Position numbers and translations under genes: made by a program. Positions 50,872 to 61,100 of a DNA stretch of 64,000 bases are shown here, piece after piece. This DNA is from Chitinispirillaceae bacterium. Lineage in GTDB: Bacteria > Fibrobacterota > Chitinivibrionia > Chitinivibrionales > Chitinispirillaceae. Below the pieces are notes generated by a model. That model searched no databases, was not told the DNA's origin, and worked only from the letters and a program-made list of their open reading frames with translations. Every line of letters begins with the position of its first letter. Positions within the stretch are counted from its first letter, which is position 1. The stretch is taken from contig JAFGHA010000078.1 in NCBI GenBank assembly GCA_016930275.1, forward strand, positions 1-64,000, written 5' to 3'.

Positions 50872-52440
50872 GTGTTGACCGATATGAGTGGAACCACAAC
50901 CGCCCGGCAATCTCAGACCGCGGAACAGTTCGCGGAGAACCCCGATTTCGCTGCAGTGTCACGCGAGGTATGTATCGCGCCACCGCGCTACCGCAATGAG
51001 ATCGGGAAGTACTCCATTCACCGGGCGTCAACCTGCATTTCATGCGGCAAATGCGTTGAGGTGTGTACAAAGGGTGTTCATGTCCGGCCGGAAGGGTATC
51101 GGCAGGTGCTCCGTCCGTTCGATTACCGCTGCAATGGTGACGAGTGCAGGGAAACCGACCATTTCTGTGTCGATCACTGTCCGCAGCAGGCGCTTTCGCT
51201 TGATGAGAGCCCGGTGTTTAAAACACTGGGTGATTACCGCTGGACTCCCGACCTTTTGGCGAGCAACTGGTTCATGGCCGAGACCGGGGAGATGCCGCCT
51301 TCTTTTCTTGAGAGTGAAATCGGCGACTCGGGCGGCGGATTTGACCGTCTGCGTTTCATTTTCCCCGAGAAACCGCCTGAAGATCTGCGTCGGGAAGATA
51401 TCAATACGCAGGTACTCCTGAACAAACGAAAAAATGATTCGCGCCCCAAGATCACCATCGATGTTCCCTGGTACGGCGGCGGTATGTCCTTCGGATCGAC
51501 CAATATCCGTGCACAGCTCGGCAAGGTCCGTTGCGCAAAGGCGTGGAACACCTTCAGCTGTACCGGTGAAGGCGGGTATCCCGACCGTTTTATTCCCTAT
51601 CGTGATCATATGATTACGCAGGTCGCCACCGGTCTGTTCGGTGTACGTGAAGAGACGATTCAGCACGCGCGTATCGTCGAGTTCAAGTATGCCCAAGGGG
51701 CGAAACCGGGACTGGGCGGACATCTGCTCGGCAGTAAAAATACGCCGGCGGTTGCCGCGATGCGCGAAGCGGTCGTCGGAACGTCGCTGTTTTCACCATT
51801 TCCTTTTCACAGCGTCTATTCCATCGAGGATCACAAGAAACATCTCGACTGGATCGGGCATGTCAACCGTAAAACGCTGCTCAGTGCGAAAGTATCGACG
51901 CCCAACGACGTGGAAATGGTTGCCGTGGGTTCCTACTGCGCGGGTGCGCATATCGTGCATCTTGACGGGAGCTACGGTGGTACGGGAGCGGCGCCCAATA
52001 TCGCGAAAAAGAACATTGCCATGCCCATCGAATATGCGATCAGCAACGTGCACCAGTTCCTGGTCGCCGAAGGTGTCCGTGACGAAGTGGCACTGATCGT
52101 CAGCGGCGGGATCCGCAATCCGTGGGATATCGCCAAGGCGATCGCAATGGGTGCCGACGGTATCGTGATAGGTACGGCGGAACTGGCCGCTTTCGGCTGC
52201 ATCAGATGCGGCTGCTGTGAAAGCGGACGGGGATGTCCCCGTGGTATCTGTACGACCGATCCGGAACTTCTTGAACTGTTGACCCTTGAGTGGTGCACCC
52301 AGCGTCTTGTCAATCTGTACTGCGCATTCAGGAAGTGTCTTGTTGACATCCTTTACCGGCTGGGAATCGAATCGGTCGCCGCTCTGCGGGGACGTACCGA
52401 TCTGCTGATGCATCTGGACTACGATAATAAACGGACATAA
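50872..52440 (+). CDS. Ferredoxin + glutamate synthase FMN-domain protein (canonical motifs)
   Basis: CISCGKCVEVCTKG; MSFGSTNIRAQLG, SCTGEGG, YAQGAKPGLGGHL, YSIEDHKKHLDW, LDGSYGGTGAAP, FGCIRCGCCESGRGCPRGICTTD. Confidence 0.88.
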   Translation: MLTDMSGTTTARQSQTAEQFAENPDFAAVSREVCIAPPRYRNEIGKYSIHRASTCISCGKCVEVCTKGVHVRPEGYRQVLRPFDYRCNGDECRETDHFCVDHCPQQALSLDESPVFKTLGDYRWTPDLLASNWFMAETGEMPPSFLESEIGDSGGGFDRLRFIFPEKPPEDLRREDINTQVLLNKRKNDSRPKITIDVPWYGGGMSFGSTNIRAQLGKVRCAKAWNTFSCTGEGGYPDRFIPYRDHMITQVATGLFGVREETIQHARIVEFKYAQGAKPGLGGHLLGSKNTPAVAAMREAVVGTSLFSPFPFHSVYSIEDHKKHLDWIGHVNRKTLLSAKVSTPNDVEMVAVGSYCAGAHIVHLDGSYGGTGAAPNIAKKNIAMPIEYAISNVHQFLVAEGVRDEVALIVSGGIRNPWDIAKAIAMGADGIVIGTAELAAFGCIRCGCCESGRGCPRGICTTDPELLELLTLEWCTQRLVNLYCAFRKCLVDILYRLGIESVAALRGRTDLLMHLDYDNKRT

Positions 52441-52446
52441 CACATT

Positions 52447-55107
52447 ATGACAATGAACAGCAACCAGTTTGATCATGCCGAAAAAATTCTGCGCAGCCGT
52501 GAGGAGCTGCGGCCGCAGGGCGAGTGGTTTCAGACGCCACCCGAAGCTGAAGGCGGGTGCGGTGTCACCGGGTTCGCCTGTACCATACCGGTACGCGGAA
52601 AACATATCTACGAACCGAGCATTCAGATGCGCAACCGCGGTAACGGGAAAGGCGGCGGTATCGCGGCATGCGGTCTTCATCCCGATGATTTCGGTGTGTC
52701 ACGTTCGACGCTCGATAAGGATTATCTCCTGCAGGTCGCTCTGCTCGATCCTTCAGCCAGGGAAGAGGTTGAAAAAGAGTTCGTTGAGCCGTACTTTACC
52801 ATAGACCATGGTGGCCTCATCGATACGGTGCAGGATTTCCGTGACGTGCCGCTTCTCGAGGTTCGGCCGCCGGATGTCGCCAGGTATTTTGTCCGAGTAA
52901 AGCCAGACGCGGCAGACCGGTTTGCGAGCGAGAAGAAACTGACCGGACTTTCGGACCGTGAAATCGAAGATGAGTTCGTCTACCAGAATTCAAACAGGAT
53001 CAACAGTAAATATTACGCTTCGCTCGGCGAGAAACGCGCATTTGTCCTGTCTCATGCACGGAATCTACTTATTCTGAAAGTGGTCGGTTACGCCGAAGCG
53101 GTTGTACAGTACTATTGCATGGAAGATTCACGGGCGCATGTCTGGATCGCCCATCAGCGATATCCCACACGCGGTCGTGTGTGGCATCCCGGCGGGTGCC
53201 ATCCGTTCATCGGTATGCACGAGGCACTGGTGCACAACGGCGATTTCGCGAATTACCATTCGGTATGCGAGTATCTCGCGCAGCGGAACCTCTTTCCCCA
53301 GTTTCTTACCGATACCGAAACATCGGTAATGCTGTTCGACCTCATGAACCGTGTCTACAACTACCCGATCGAATACATCATCGAATCGCTGGCGCCGACG
53401 ACCGAGCTTGACTTCGACCGGTTGCCGCCCGAAAAGCAGCGCGTCTACCGTGAGCTGCAGGCGGCGCAGATGCATTCGTCGCCCGATGGCCCGTGGTTTT
53501 TCATTATTGCACGGAATATGGCGGAGAAGGGTTTCCAGCTGCTGGGTATCACGGATACCGCCATGTTGCGACCGCAGGTTTTCGCGGTTCAGGAGTCCGA
53601 AGAAGTTTCCATCGGACTGATCTGTTCCGAAAAACAGGCAATCGATGCGACTCTCGCCAGCCTTGCTGAAGAGGATCCGCGTTTCAATCCGATAGCTGAT
53701 AAATACTGGAATGCCCGTGGCGGCAGTTCGACCGACGGGGGCGCGTTCCTTTTGAATATTGTTCCTGACGTAACAGACAGGCCCGCCCGCAGGGACGGAT
53801 TCCCGTCATATACCATGCAGGTGACCAACAAGTTCGGTATTCCGGTTATTGCCGGTACCGGACAGGTTCCGTGTAACCTTTCTCACCCGGTGTCGGAACC
53901 AACCGACAGCAAAGCGATTGGCGATGCATTGACAGCCGCAGGCACCGTCCATGATGCGGAGCGCCTGTTCTCTTATTTAAGCGAAGCGACACGGATCATG
54001 GATTACAACGGATTCCGCTGGAGTGTCAACACGTTCGCGGACCAATGCGTGGACCATGATCCGCTGCTGGGCATTCAGGTGCTCACGTTATGCATCGACC
54101 GCCGGTATCCGACGGGTGACAAGAAACGCAGTTCCGTCATTTCCCTATGCAGGCAGGGGTTGCAGCGGATTTTCGACCGCCAGCCACTCTTTACGGAAGA
54201 TGCATCGGCGGATATCGTCTGCCGGAGGGTGACCTTCGCGACGAGGGGCTCACTGCGCGGTCCGGCCGGAAACGAAAAAACCCTGCTCATTGACGCACGG
54301 GGATTCCAGCCGGAAGGAATCGACTGCGATGCTTATACAGCAGTGGATGCGTATCATCTCGGCTGGCGCCATCTCGTTCATTACAATTCTCGGGGCACAC
54401 GGTTTCATGCCGCCGGTTTCGGACCGGCGACCGACGGACTGCGGGTCGACTGTTACGACAATCCCGGCGACTACCTCGGTTCAGGTATCGACGGACTTGA
54501 AGCATACGTGCATTGCAATGCACAGGATCAGCTCTGCCAGATTTCGAAGCGCGGCAAGGTGGTTATTTACGGCGATGTCGGGCAGACGTTTCTGTACGGT
54601 GCCAAAGGCGGTGAAGTATATGTACTCGGCAATGCGGCCGGTCGGCCGATGATCAATGCGGTGGGAAAACCGCGGGTGGTGATCAACGGGACCGCGCTTG
54701 ATTTTCTTGCGGAGTCGTTCATGGCCGGTGTCCCCCTTAACGGTGGTGGATTTGCCATTGTCAATGGTGTTACGGTCGCCGACGACGGAACAGTGGAGCC
54801 TCTTGAACTTCCGTATCCCGGCAGCAACCTCCTGTCACTCGCATCGGGCGGAGCAATCTACATGCGCGATCCGCAGCGGACGCTTGTCAGTGAACAGCTC
54901 AATGGCGGCATGTTTCAGCGGTTTACCGGTGAAGACTGGAAGCTGATCCTTCCGTATCTGCAGGAGAACCAGCGGTTGTTCGGTATCGATATAGAACGTG
55001 ATCTTTTAACCGTCAATGGCGTGCGGAAGGAGCCGGGACAGGTGTATCGGAAGGTCGCTCCGCAGGATCATACGGCGGAAGAGGAAATGGATGACTTTGG
55101 GGATTGA
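52447..55107 (+). CDS. Class II glutamine amidotransferase + GXGXG domain protein (GOGAT-like)
   Basis: GCGVTGFACTIPVRG, HQRYPTRGRVWHPGGCHPFIGMHEALVHNGDFANYHS; C-terminal GKVVIYGDVGQTFLYGAKGGEVYVLGNAAGRPM. Confidence 0.9.
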   Translation: MTMNSNQFDHAEKILRSREELRPQGEWFQTPPEAEGGCGVTGFACTIPVRGKHIYEPSIQMRNRGNGKGGGIAACGLHPDDFGVSRSTLDKDYLLQVALLDPSAREEVEKEFVEPYFTIDHGGLIDTVQDFRDVPLLEVRPPDVARYFVRVKPDAADRFASEKKLTGLSDREIEDEFVYQNSNRINSKYYASLGEKRAFVLSHARNLLILKVVGYAEAVVQYYCMEDSRAHVWIAHQRYPTRGRVWHPGGCHPFIGMHEALVHNGDFANYHSVCEYLAQRNLFPQFLTDTETSVMLFDLMNRVYNYPIEYIIESLAPTTELDFDRLPPEKQRVYRELQAAQMHSSPDGPWFFIIARNMAEKGFQLLGITDTAMLRPQVFAVQESEEVSIGLICSEKQAIDATLASLAEEDPRFNPIADKYWNARGGSSTDGGAFLLNIVPDVTDRPARRDGFPSYTMQVTNKFGIPVIAGTGQVPCNLSHPVSEPTDSKAIGDALTAAGTVHDAERLFSYLSEATRIMDYNGFRWSVNTFADQCVDHDPLLGIQVLTLCIDRRYPTGDKKRSSVISLCRQGLQRIFDRQPLFTEDASADIVCRRVTFATRGSLRGPAGNEKTLLIDARGFQPEGIDCDAYTAVDAYHLGWRHLVHYNSRGTRFHAAGFGPATDGLRVDCYDNPGDYLGSGIDGLEAYVHCNAQDQLCQISKRGKVVIYGDVGQTFLYGAKGGEVYVLGNAAGRPMINAVGKPRVVINGTALDFLAESFMAGVPLNGGGFAIVNGVTVADDGTVEPLELPYPGSNLLSLASGGAIYMRDPQRTLVSEQLNGGMFQRFTGEDWKLILPYLQENQRLFGIDIERDLLTVNGVRKEPGQVYRKVAPQDHTAEEEMDDFGD

Positions 55108-55116
55108 GGAACGGAC

Positions 55117-56028
55117 ATGATTGTCGAAAGTGATATCGGAACAAAAACGACGACGGCCGCCAAGAAGGATCTGAGCGGTGCCGTTCTGGTGAGCGGCGGA
55201 GGAATCGCCGGTATTCAGGCGGCGATTGATCTGAGTGCGGCAGGTTTTCTGGTGTATCTCGTCGAGGAGAGCCCGACCATTGGTGGAAACATGGCGCGTC
55301 TTGACAAAACGTTTCCCACCGGAGACTGCGCGACCTGTATCATTTCGCCCAAGATTGTTGCCTGTATGCGTGATCTGAACATAGAAGTAATGACCATGTC
55401 GGAAGTCATCGCCCTTGACGGCGAGGCAGGTAACTTCACCGCGAAAGTGCGGACGAAACCGCGCAGTGTCAAAATGGATGCCTGCACCGGATGCGGCGAC
55501 TGCATTGAACATTGTCCGGTACGCAACCGGGTCCAGGACGTGAAGCCGTTTGCACCGGTGGTACCGGTTGCCGATGACGACAGAAAACTGCTCAATACGA
55601 TCGTGGCGAAGTATCCGAAGGAACAGGCGTCGCTCATACCCGTTCTGCAGGATATTACCGAAGCACGCGGGTATCTGCCGCGTCCGATGCTCGAGAGTTT
55701 GTCCGTCGATATCGATGTTGCGCTTGCCGATATTCTGCGGGTTGCCAGTTTCTACAACGGTTTCAGTCTGAAGCCGGTCGGACGCATTACCATCGAGGTG
55801 TGTCTGGGTACCGCCTGTTTCGTCAGGGGTTCGGGCCTGCTTTTTGAACGGCTCGAGGAAGAACTCGGCGTTGGTGACGGAGAGACCGATACCGAGGGGC
55901 GCTTTACGCTCAGGTCGGTACGGTGTATCGGCTGTTGTGCACTCGCTCCGGCGATGCGCATTAATGGTGTAACCTTCGGAAAAGTGAAACTTGATAAAGT
56001 AATAGATATACTGAAACGGTTCGAATGA
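55117..56028 (+). CDS. HdrA N-terminal segment fused to NuoE/24 kDa-type subunit
   Basis: VSGGGIAGIQAAIDLSAAGFLVYLVEESPTIGGNMARLDKTFPTGDCATCIISPK...CTGCGDCIEHCP; then IPVLQDITEARGYLP...VCLGTACFVRGSG...RCIGCCALAPAM. Confidence 0.9.
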   Translation: MIVESDIGTKTTTAAKKDLSGAVLVSGGGIAGIQAAIDLSAAGFLVYLVEESPTIGGNMARLDKTFPTGDCATCIISPKIVACMRDLNIEVMTMSEVIALDGEAGNFTAKVRTKPRSVKMDACTGCGDCIEHCPVRNRVQDVKPFAPVVPVADDDRKLLNTIVAKYPKEQASLIPVLQDITEARGYLPRPMLESLSVDIDVALADILRVASFYNGFSLKPVGRITIEVCLGTACFVRGSGLLFERLEEELGVGDGETDTEGRFTLRSVRCIGCCALAPAMRINGVTFGKVKLDKVIDILKRFE

Positions 56029-57929
56029 CTATAACAACTGAAAAAGATCTCGACAGAGTTGCCGTGGCCGGTGAATCGACCCTGTACCCGAAAACGATGA
56101 AAATCATGATCGGTTCGGCGAGCTGCGGTATCGGAGCGGGCGCGCGCACGGTTGAAGAGGCGGCGATAAAAACGGTGAAGGAGCTGGGAATCGATGCGGT
56201 TGTCACCCGTACCGGGTGCGTGGGATGGTGCCAGCGTGAACCGCTTGTCGACATACTGGTTCCCGGTGCTCCGCGACTGTGCTACGAACTGATGACACCT
56301 GCGAAAATGGAAAAAGTACTCACCGAGTACGCCGAAAAGGGAGTGTTGCCGACAGACGGAGTGCTTTACCGCTACGAAAAAGAGGAAAATGTACTGCAGG
56401 ATACGGCATTTGTTTATCCGCAACCGAACGGGTATGCGCAGCTGCCGGAACGTTCGACACTCGATTTTTTCAGCAGACAGAAACGGGTGATCCTGCGTAA
56501 CTGCGGCTCCATCGATGCGATGAATATTGCCGAGGCGATTGCCCGCGGGGCGTATCGCGGTGCTTTCCGTGCGCTGACGACCATGAAACCGTCCGAGGTG
56601 TTCGAGGTCGTGCTTGCTTCGGGATTGCGCGGCCGCGGCGGAGCGGGATTTCCGACCGCCCGGAAATGGGAAACGGCGATGCGGCAGGAATCCGATGTCA
56701 AGTATATCATCTGCAATGCCGACGAGGGTGATCCGGGCGCGTTCATGGACCGCAGCGTTCTCGAAGGCGATCCGCATGCCCTGGTCGAGGGGTTGCTCAT
56801 CGGGGCTTACGCTATCGGGGCGTCCAGGGCGTTCATTTACGTGCGGAGTGAATATCCGCTTGCGGTTGAAACGCTGCAGCAGGCCCTCAAAGAGGCTGCC
56901 GAACACGGTATTACGGGAGATAATATTTTCGGAAGCGGTTTCTCTCTCGCAATAGAGATCCGCAAAGGAGCGGGAGCGTTCGTCTGTGGTGAGGAGACCG
57001 CTCTTCTGGCTTCGATTGAGGGACGTGCCGGAGAACCCCGCCCGCGTCCGCCATTCCCGGCGGTCAAGGGGTTGTGGGGGAAACCGACGGTCATCAACAA
57101 TGTGAAAACGCTTTCGAGTATCGGCCCCATCCTCAGCCGGGGCGCCGAGTGGTATGCCTCCCGGGGGGCCGAGAACAATCGCGGAACGACGGTTTTCGCG
57201 ATTGTCGGTGCGGTGAAAAATACCGGGCTCGTGGAAGTACCGCTCGGGATATCCCTCAGGGAGATGGTGGAGGTAATCGGCGGAGGTTCACAGAGCAGCC
57301 GGCCGATCAAAGCGGTCCAGACGGGCGGTCCTTCGGGCGGTTGCATTCCCGAATCGCTGTTCGATCTGCCGATTGACTACGAGAAACTGGCGGGAGCCGG
57401 GGCGATGATGGGATCGGGAGGTATGATCGCCATTGATACGGCTACCTGTATCGTCGATCTCGCCCGGTTTTTTCTTACATTTACCACCGAAGAATCGTGC
57501 GGGAAATGCACTCCCTGTCGTGAAGGAACAAAGCAGATGCTGCATCTGCTCGAAAAGATTTGTGAAGGTAAAGGAACCGAAACCGATCTGGCAATCCTCG
57601 AGGACCTCGCGGCGACCATTAAATCCGCATCGTTGTGCGGACTGGGGCAGACCGCACCGAATCCGGTGCTCACGGCGCTGCGGCATTTCAGGAGTGAATT
57701 TGAGGCGCATGTCGTGGATAAGAAATGTCCCGCGGGGGTGTGCCGCAATCTGATAACGGTAGCAATAGATGCGCAGCGCTGCAGCGGATGCGGGCAGTGC
57801 GTAAAAGTCTGTGCGGTCAACGCGATCAGCGGTGAACGTAAAAAGGCGCACATGATTGATGCGGGCGTATGTACCCGCTGCGGTGCATGCAGGAATATCT
57901 GTACATTCGAGGCGGTAATAAGTAACTGA
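56025..57929 (+). CDS. NuoF/HndC-type NADH-binding subunit with C-terminal ferredoxin
   Basis: GLRGRGGAGFPTARKWE, CNADEGDPGAFMDRS, GAGAFVCGEETALLASIEG, ESCGKCTPCREG, C-terminal CSGCGQCVKVC...CTRCGACRNIC. Confidence 0.95.
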   Translation: MTITTEKDLDRVAVAGESTLYPKTMKIMIGSASCGIGAGARTVEEAAIKTVKELGIDAVVTRTGCVGWCQREPLVDILVPGAPRLCYELMTPAKMEKVLTEYAEKGVLPTDGVLYRYEKEENVLQDTAFVYPQPNGYAQLPERSTLDFFSRQKRVILRNCGSIDAMNIAEAIARGAYRGAFRALTTMKPSEVFEVVLASGLRGRGGAGFPTARKWETAMRQESDVKYIICNADEGDPGAFMDRSVLEGDPHALVEGLLIGAYAIGASRAFIYVRSEYPLAVETLQQALKEAAEHGITGDNIFGSGFSLAIEIRKGAGAFVCGEETALLASIEGRAGEPRPRPPFPAVKGLWGKPTVINNVKTLSSIGPILSRGAEWYASRGAENNRGTTVFAIVGAVKNTGLVEVPLGISLREMVEVIGGGSQSSRPIKAVQTGGPSGGCIPESLFDLPIDYEKLAGAGAMMGSGGMIAIDTATCIVDLARFFLTFTTEESCGKCTPCREGTKQMLHLLEKICEGKGTETDLAILEDLAATIKSASLCGLGQTAPNPVLTALRHFRSEFEAHVVDKKCPAGVCRNLITVAIDAQRCSGCGQCVKVCAVNAISGERKKAHMIDAGVCTRCGACRNICTFEAVISN

Positions 57930-57966
57930 ATAAAATCTGTTAAGAATAAGTTTTTGATGGAAAATG

Positions 57967-58045
57967 GTCACTCCCGAGAAGGCGGGAATCCACAGGTTTG
58001 GATGTTCAAACGAGGGGGATACCCGATATTGAACTCGGGTATGAC
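57967..58045. repeat. REPIN-like pair of inverted REP palindromes
   Basis: gtcactcccgagaaggcgggaatcc ... ggatacccgatattgaactcgggtatgac: two hairpins in inverted orientation. Confidence 0.65.
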
Positions 58046-58114
58046 AGGAAGTGATTTATATCCAACAGGAACTAATGGGCGGATAAACGAAACGGGTTTG
58101 AAGAAACGGATCTG

Positions 58115-61100
58115 ATGAATAACGAATCGACAGCACCGGTTTTTGTGAAGGTAACGATCGACGGCCGTACTGCGGAGGTGGCGGCGGGCACCATGCTGCT
58201 TGATGCCGCCCGGGGTATGGGTATCGCTATTCCGACATTGTGCGCCTATCGTGGCCTGTCTCCGTATGGCGCCTGTCGTGTCTGTATCGTTGAGATCGAT
58301 ACACCGCGTGGTCGTAAACAGGTCGCATCCTGTTCCCATCCGGTCGATGACGGTCTGGTGGCGTATACCGATACACCGCAGGTGCTCAAAAGCAGAAAGA
58401 TAATCCTCGAACTGCTGCTGGCTCAGGCGCCTGATTCGGAACAACTTGCCGCCTTTGCACGGGAACAGGGGGTTGTCACCACAACGTATCGGAAAGCGAG
58501 CGATAATTCCTGTATCCTCTGCGGGCTCTGCGTCAGAACCTGCAGTGACGTTATGGGAAGGCATGCCATCAGCATGTTCGGGCGCGGACACGAGCGCAAG
58601 GTGCAACCGGCGTTCGGGGAACAGAGTGACCAGTGTCAATTGTGCGGCGGCTGTGATTACGTCTGTCCGACCGGAGCCATTGAACTGACAAAAATAGGGA
58701 CACGGGAGGCACGGCCTCATCTGACTGCCTATGCCCAGTATCTGCAGAAACGGCCGAATATCGACATGGCTCACCCGCAGGCGGTTCCCCGAGTACCGGT
58801 CATCGACCGTGAAAACTGTGTACATTTCAAAACGGGTGAATGCGGCATTTGTGAAAAAGTCTGTCAGGCGAAGGCGATCGATTACGACCAGCAGGAAACA
58901 ACGGTTGACATCGATGTGGGTGCGGTACTGCTCACGCCGGGTTTCAGTGCCTTTGATCCGATTGAACGTATCGAATACGGCAGCGCCTTCAGCAGGAATG
59001 TACTCACGAATCTCCAGTTCGAACGTCTGCTCTCTGCGGCGGGACCGACCGGTGGACACATACGGCGCCCGTCGGACAGCACGACGCCGAAACATATCGC
59101 ATTCATCCAGTGTGTAGGTTCACGGGACGGCAAATGCGGTAATGAATACTGCTCGTCGGTGTGCTGCATGGCCGCGACCAAGGAGGCGATACTCGCCCGT
59201 CAGCATGAACCCGATACGGAAGTGACGATTTATTATATGGATATGCGGGCATACGGCAAGGATTTTGACCGGTATGTCAAGCGGGCACAGGAGGAAGGTG
59301 TCAACTACATCCGTTGCCGTCCCTCATCGGTTGACGAAATCATGACAACCGGCAACCTCACCATTTCTTATATGAACGAGGATAACCGCTGTATTTACCG
59401 GGAACACGATATGGTCGTTCTGTCACTCGGACTTGAGCCGAGTGCGAGTCTTTCACGGCAGGTGGAACAGTTCAACATCATGCTCAACGAATGGGGGTTC
59501 GTGAAGAGCCGCGAACTGCATCCGCTCGAGACATCGCGTCCCGGCGTGTTTGCGGCAGGCGTCCTGCAGGAACCGAAGGATATTCCCGATACCGTCATGC
59601 AGGCGAGTGCAGCAGCGGCGATGGCGATGACTCTGCTTGCTCCGGCACGCGGTACGAAAGTGCGGACAAAGACCTATCCGCCGCAGCGTGATATCACCGA
59701 TGAACCGCCGCGTATCGGCGTATTCGTCTGTCACTGCGGCAGCAACATCGCCTCGGTAGTCGATGTCGCCTCGGTGGTCGAGCGAACAAGAAATCACCCC
59801 TATGTGGTATATGCCGATCATAATGTCTATACCTGTGCGGATGACACGCAGGACCAGATCAAGGACCTGATCAAGGAGCACCGGCTCAACCGTGTCATCG
59901 TGGCGTCATGCACACCCCGTACTCATGAGGCGATCTTTCGTGATACGTTGCGGGATGCGGGGCTCAATCCTTACCTGCTTGAAATGGCCAATATCCGTGA
60001 CCAGTGTTCGTGGGTACATTCATCACAGGCGGATGCGGCAACCGACAAGGCCGCGGATCTGGTGCGCATGGCCATCGGCCGCACCGCAGGGCTCCGGCCG
60101 CTCAAGGATGAAACCATACCGGTCAAGAACAGCGCGCTGATCATCGGCGGCGGTATCGCCGGTATAACCGCCGCGCTGTCGATAGCCGATCAGGGATTCC
60201 GCGTATATCTTGTCGAAAAGGAAAACATGCTCGGCGGAACCGCCCGCGACATCCATCAGACGCTGGACAGGAGTAACGTGCAGGCGCATCTGACGAGAGC
60301 CATCGAGCAGGTTGTCAAGCATCCGAAGATAACGACCTGTCTGACTTCCCGGGTTACCAAAGTTGACGGGCATGTCGGTGATTTCACCTCGACGATAACG
60401 ACTGAGGACGGGACGGTCGAAGTGGAACACGGTATTGTCGTTCTGGCGACGGGAGCGGTCGAACAGAAACCGCGTTCCTATGGTTACGGACAGCATGCCG
60501 GCGTCGTGACGCAGCTTGAACTTTCCGGAAAACTGGGGCGTGGTGAGCTGGAACTTTCCGACGGCGCAAGTGTCGTCATGATACAGTGTGTCGAACAGCG
60601 CAATGACGAACATCAGTACTGCAGCCGCGTGTGCTGCACCACGGCGGTCAAGAATGCGCTTCTGGTGAAGGAGCGTTTCCCGAAAGCAAGAATCTACGTG
60701 CTGTATCGTGAAATGAGAACCTTCGGATTCCGGGAGGCGGCATACGCCGAAGCCCGTGAAAAGGGAATCGTTTTCATCCGTTATAACGAGGACCGGTTGC
60801 CGGAAGTAAATGTCGGTGAAACACTGACCGTACGTACCGTGGATCCGGTTCTCGGTCGTGAACTGATCGTTAAGCCGGAACTCCTGGTTCTTGCCGCGCC
60901 GATTGTCGGGCGTCCCGACCGTGAAGTCGTTTCCGAACTGCTTCGTGTTCCGATCAATGCCGACGGTTTTTTCCTGGAGGCGCACGTCAAACTGCGTCCG
61001 GTCGATTTCGCCAGTGAAGGACTGTTTCTGTGCGGTACGGCGCATGCACCGAAATTCGTCGGTGAGACGATATCGCAGGCGAATGCGGTTGCCGCCCGGG

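Noticed and set aside
57968-59095. Minus-strand ORF (375 aa) antisense to nuoG-hdrA
   Set aside because: Shadow ORF; coding signal is on the plus strand.
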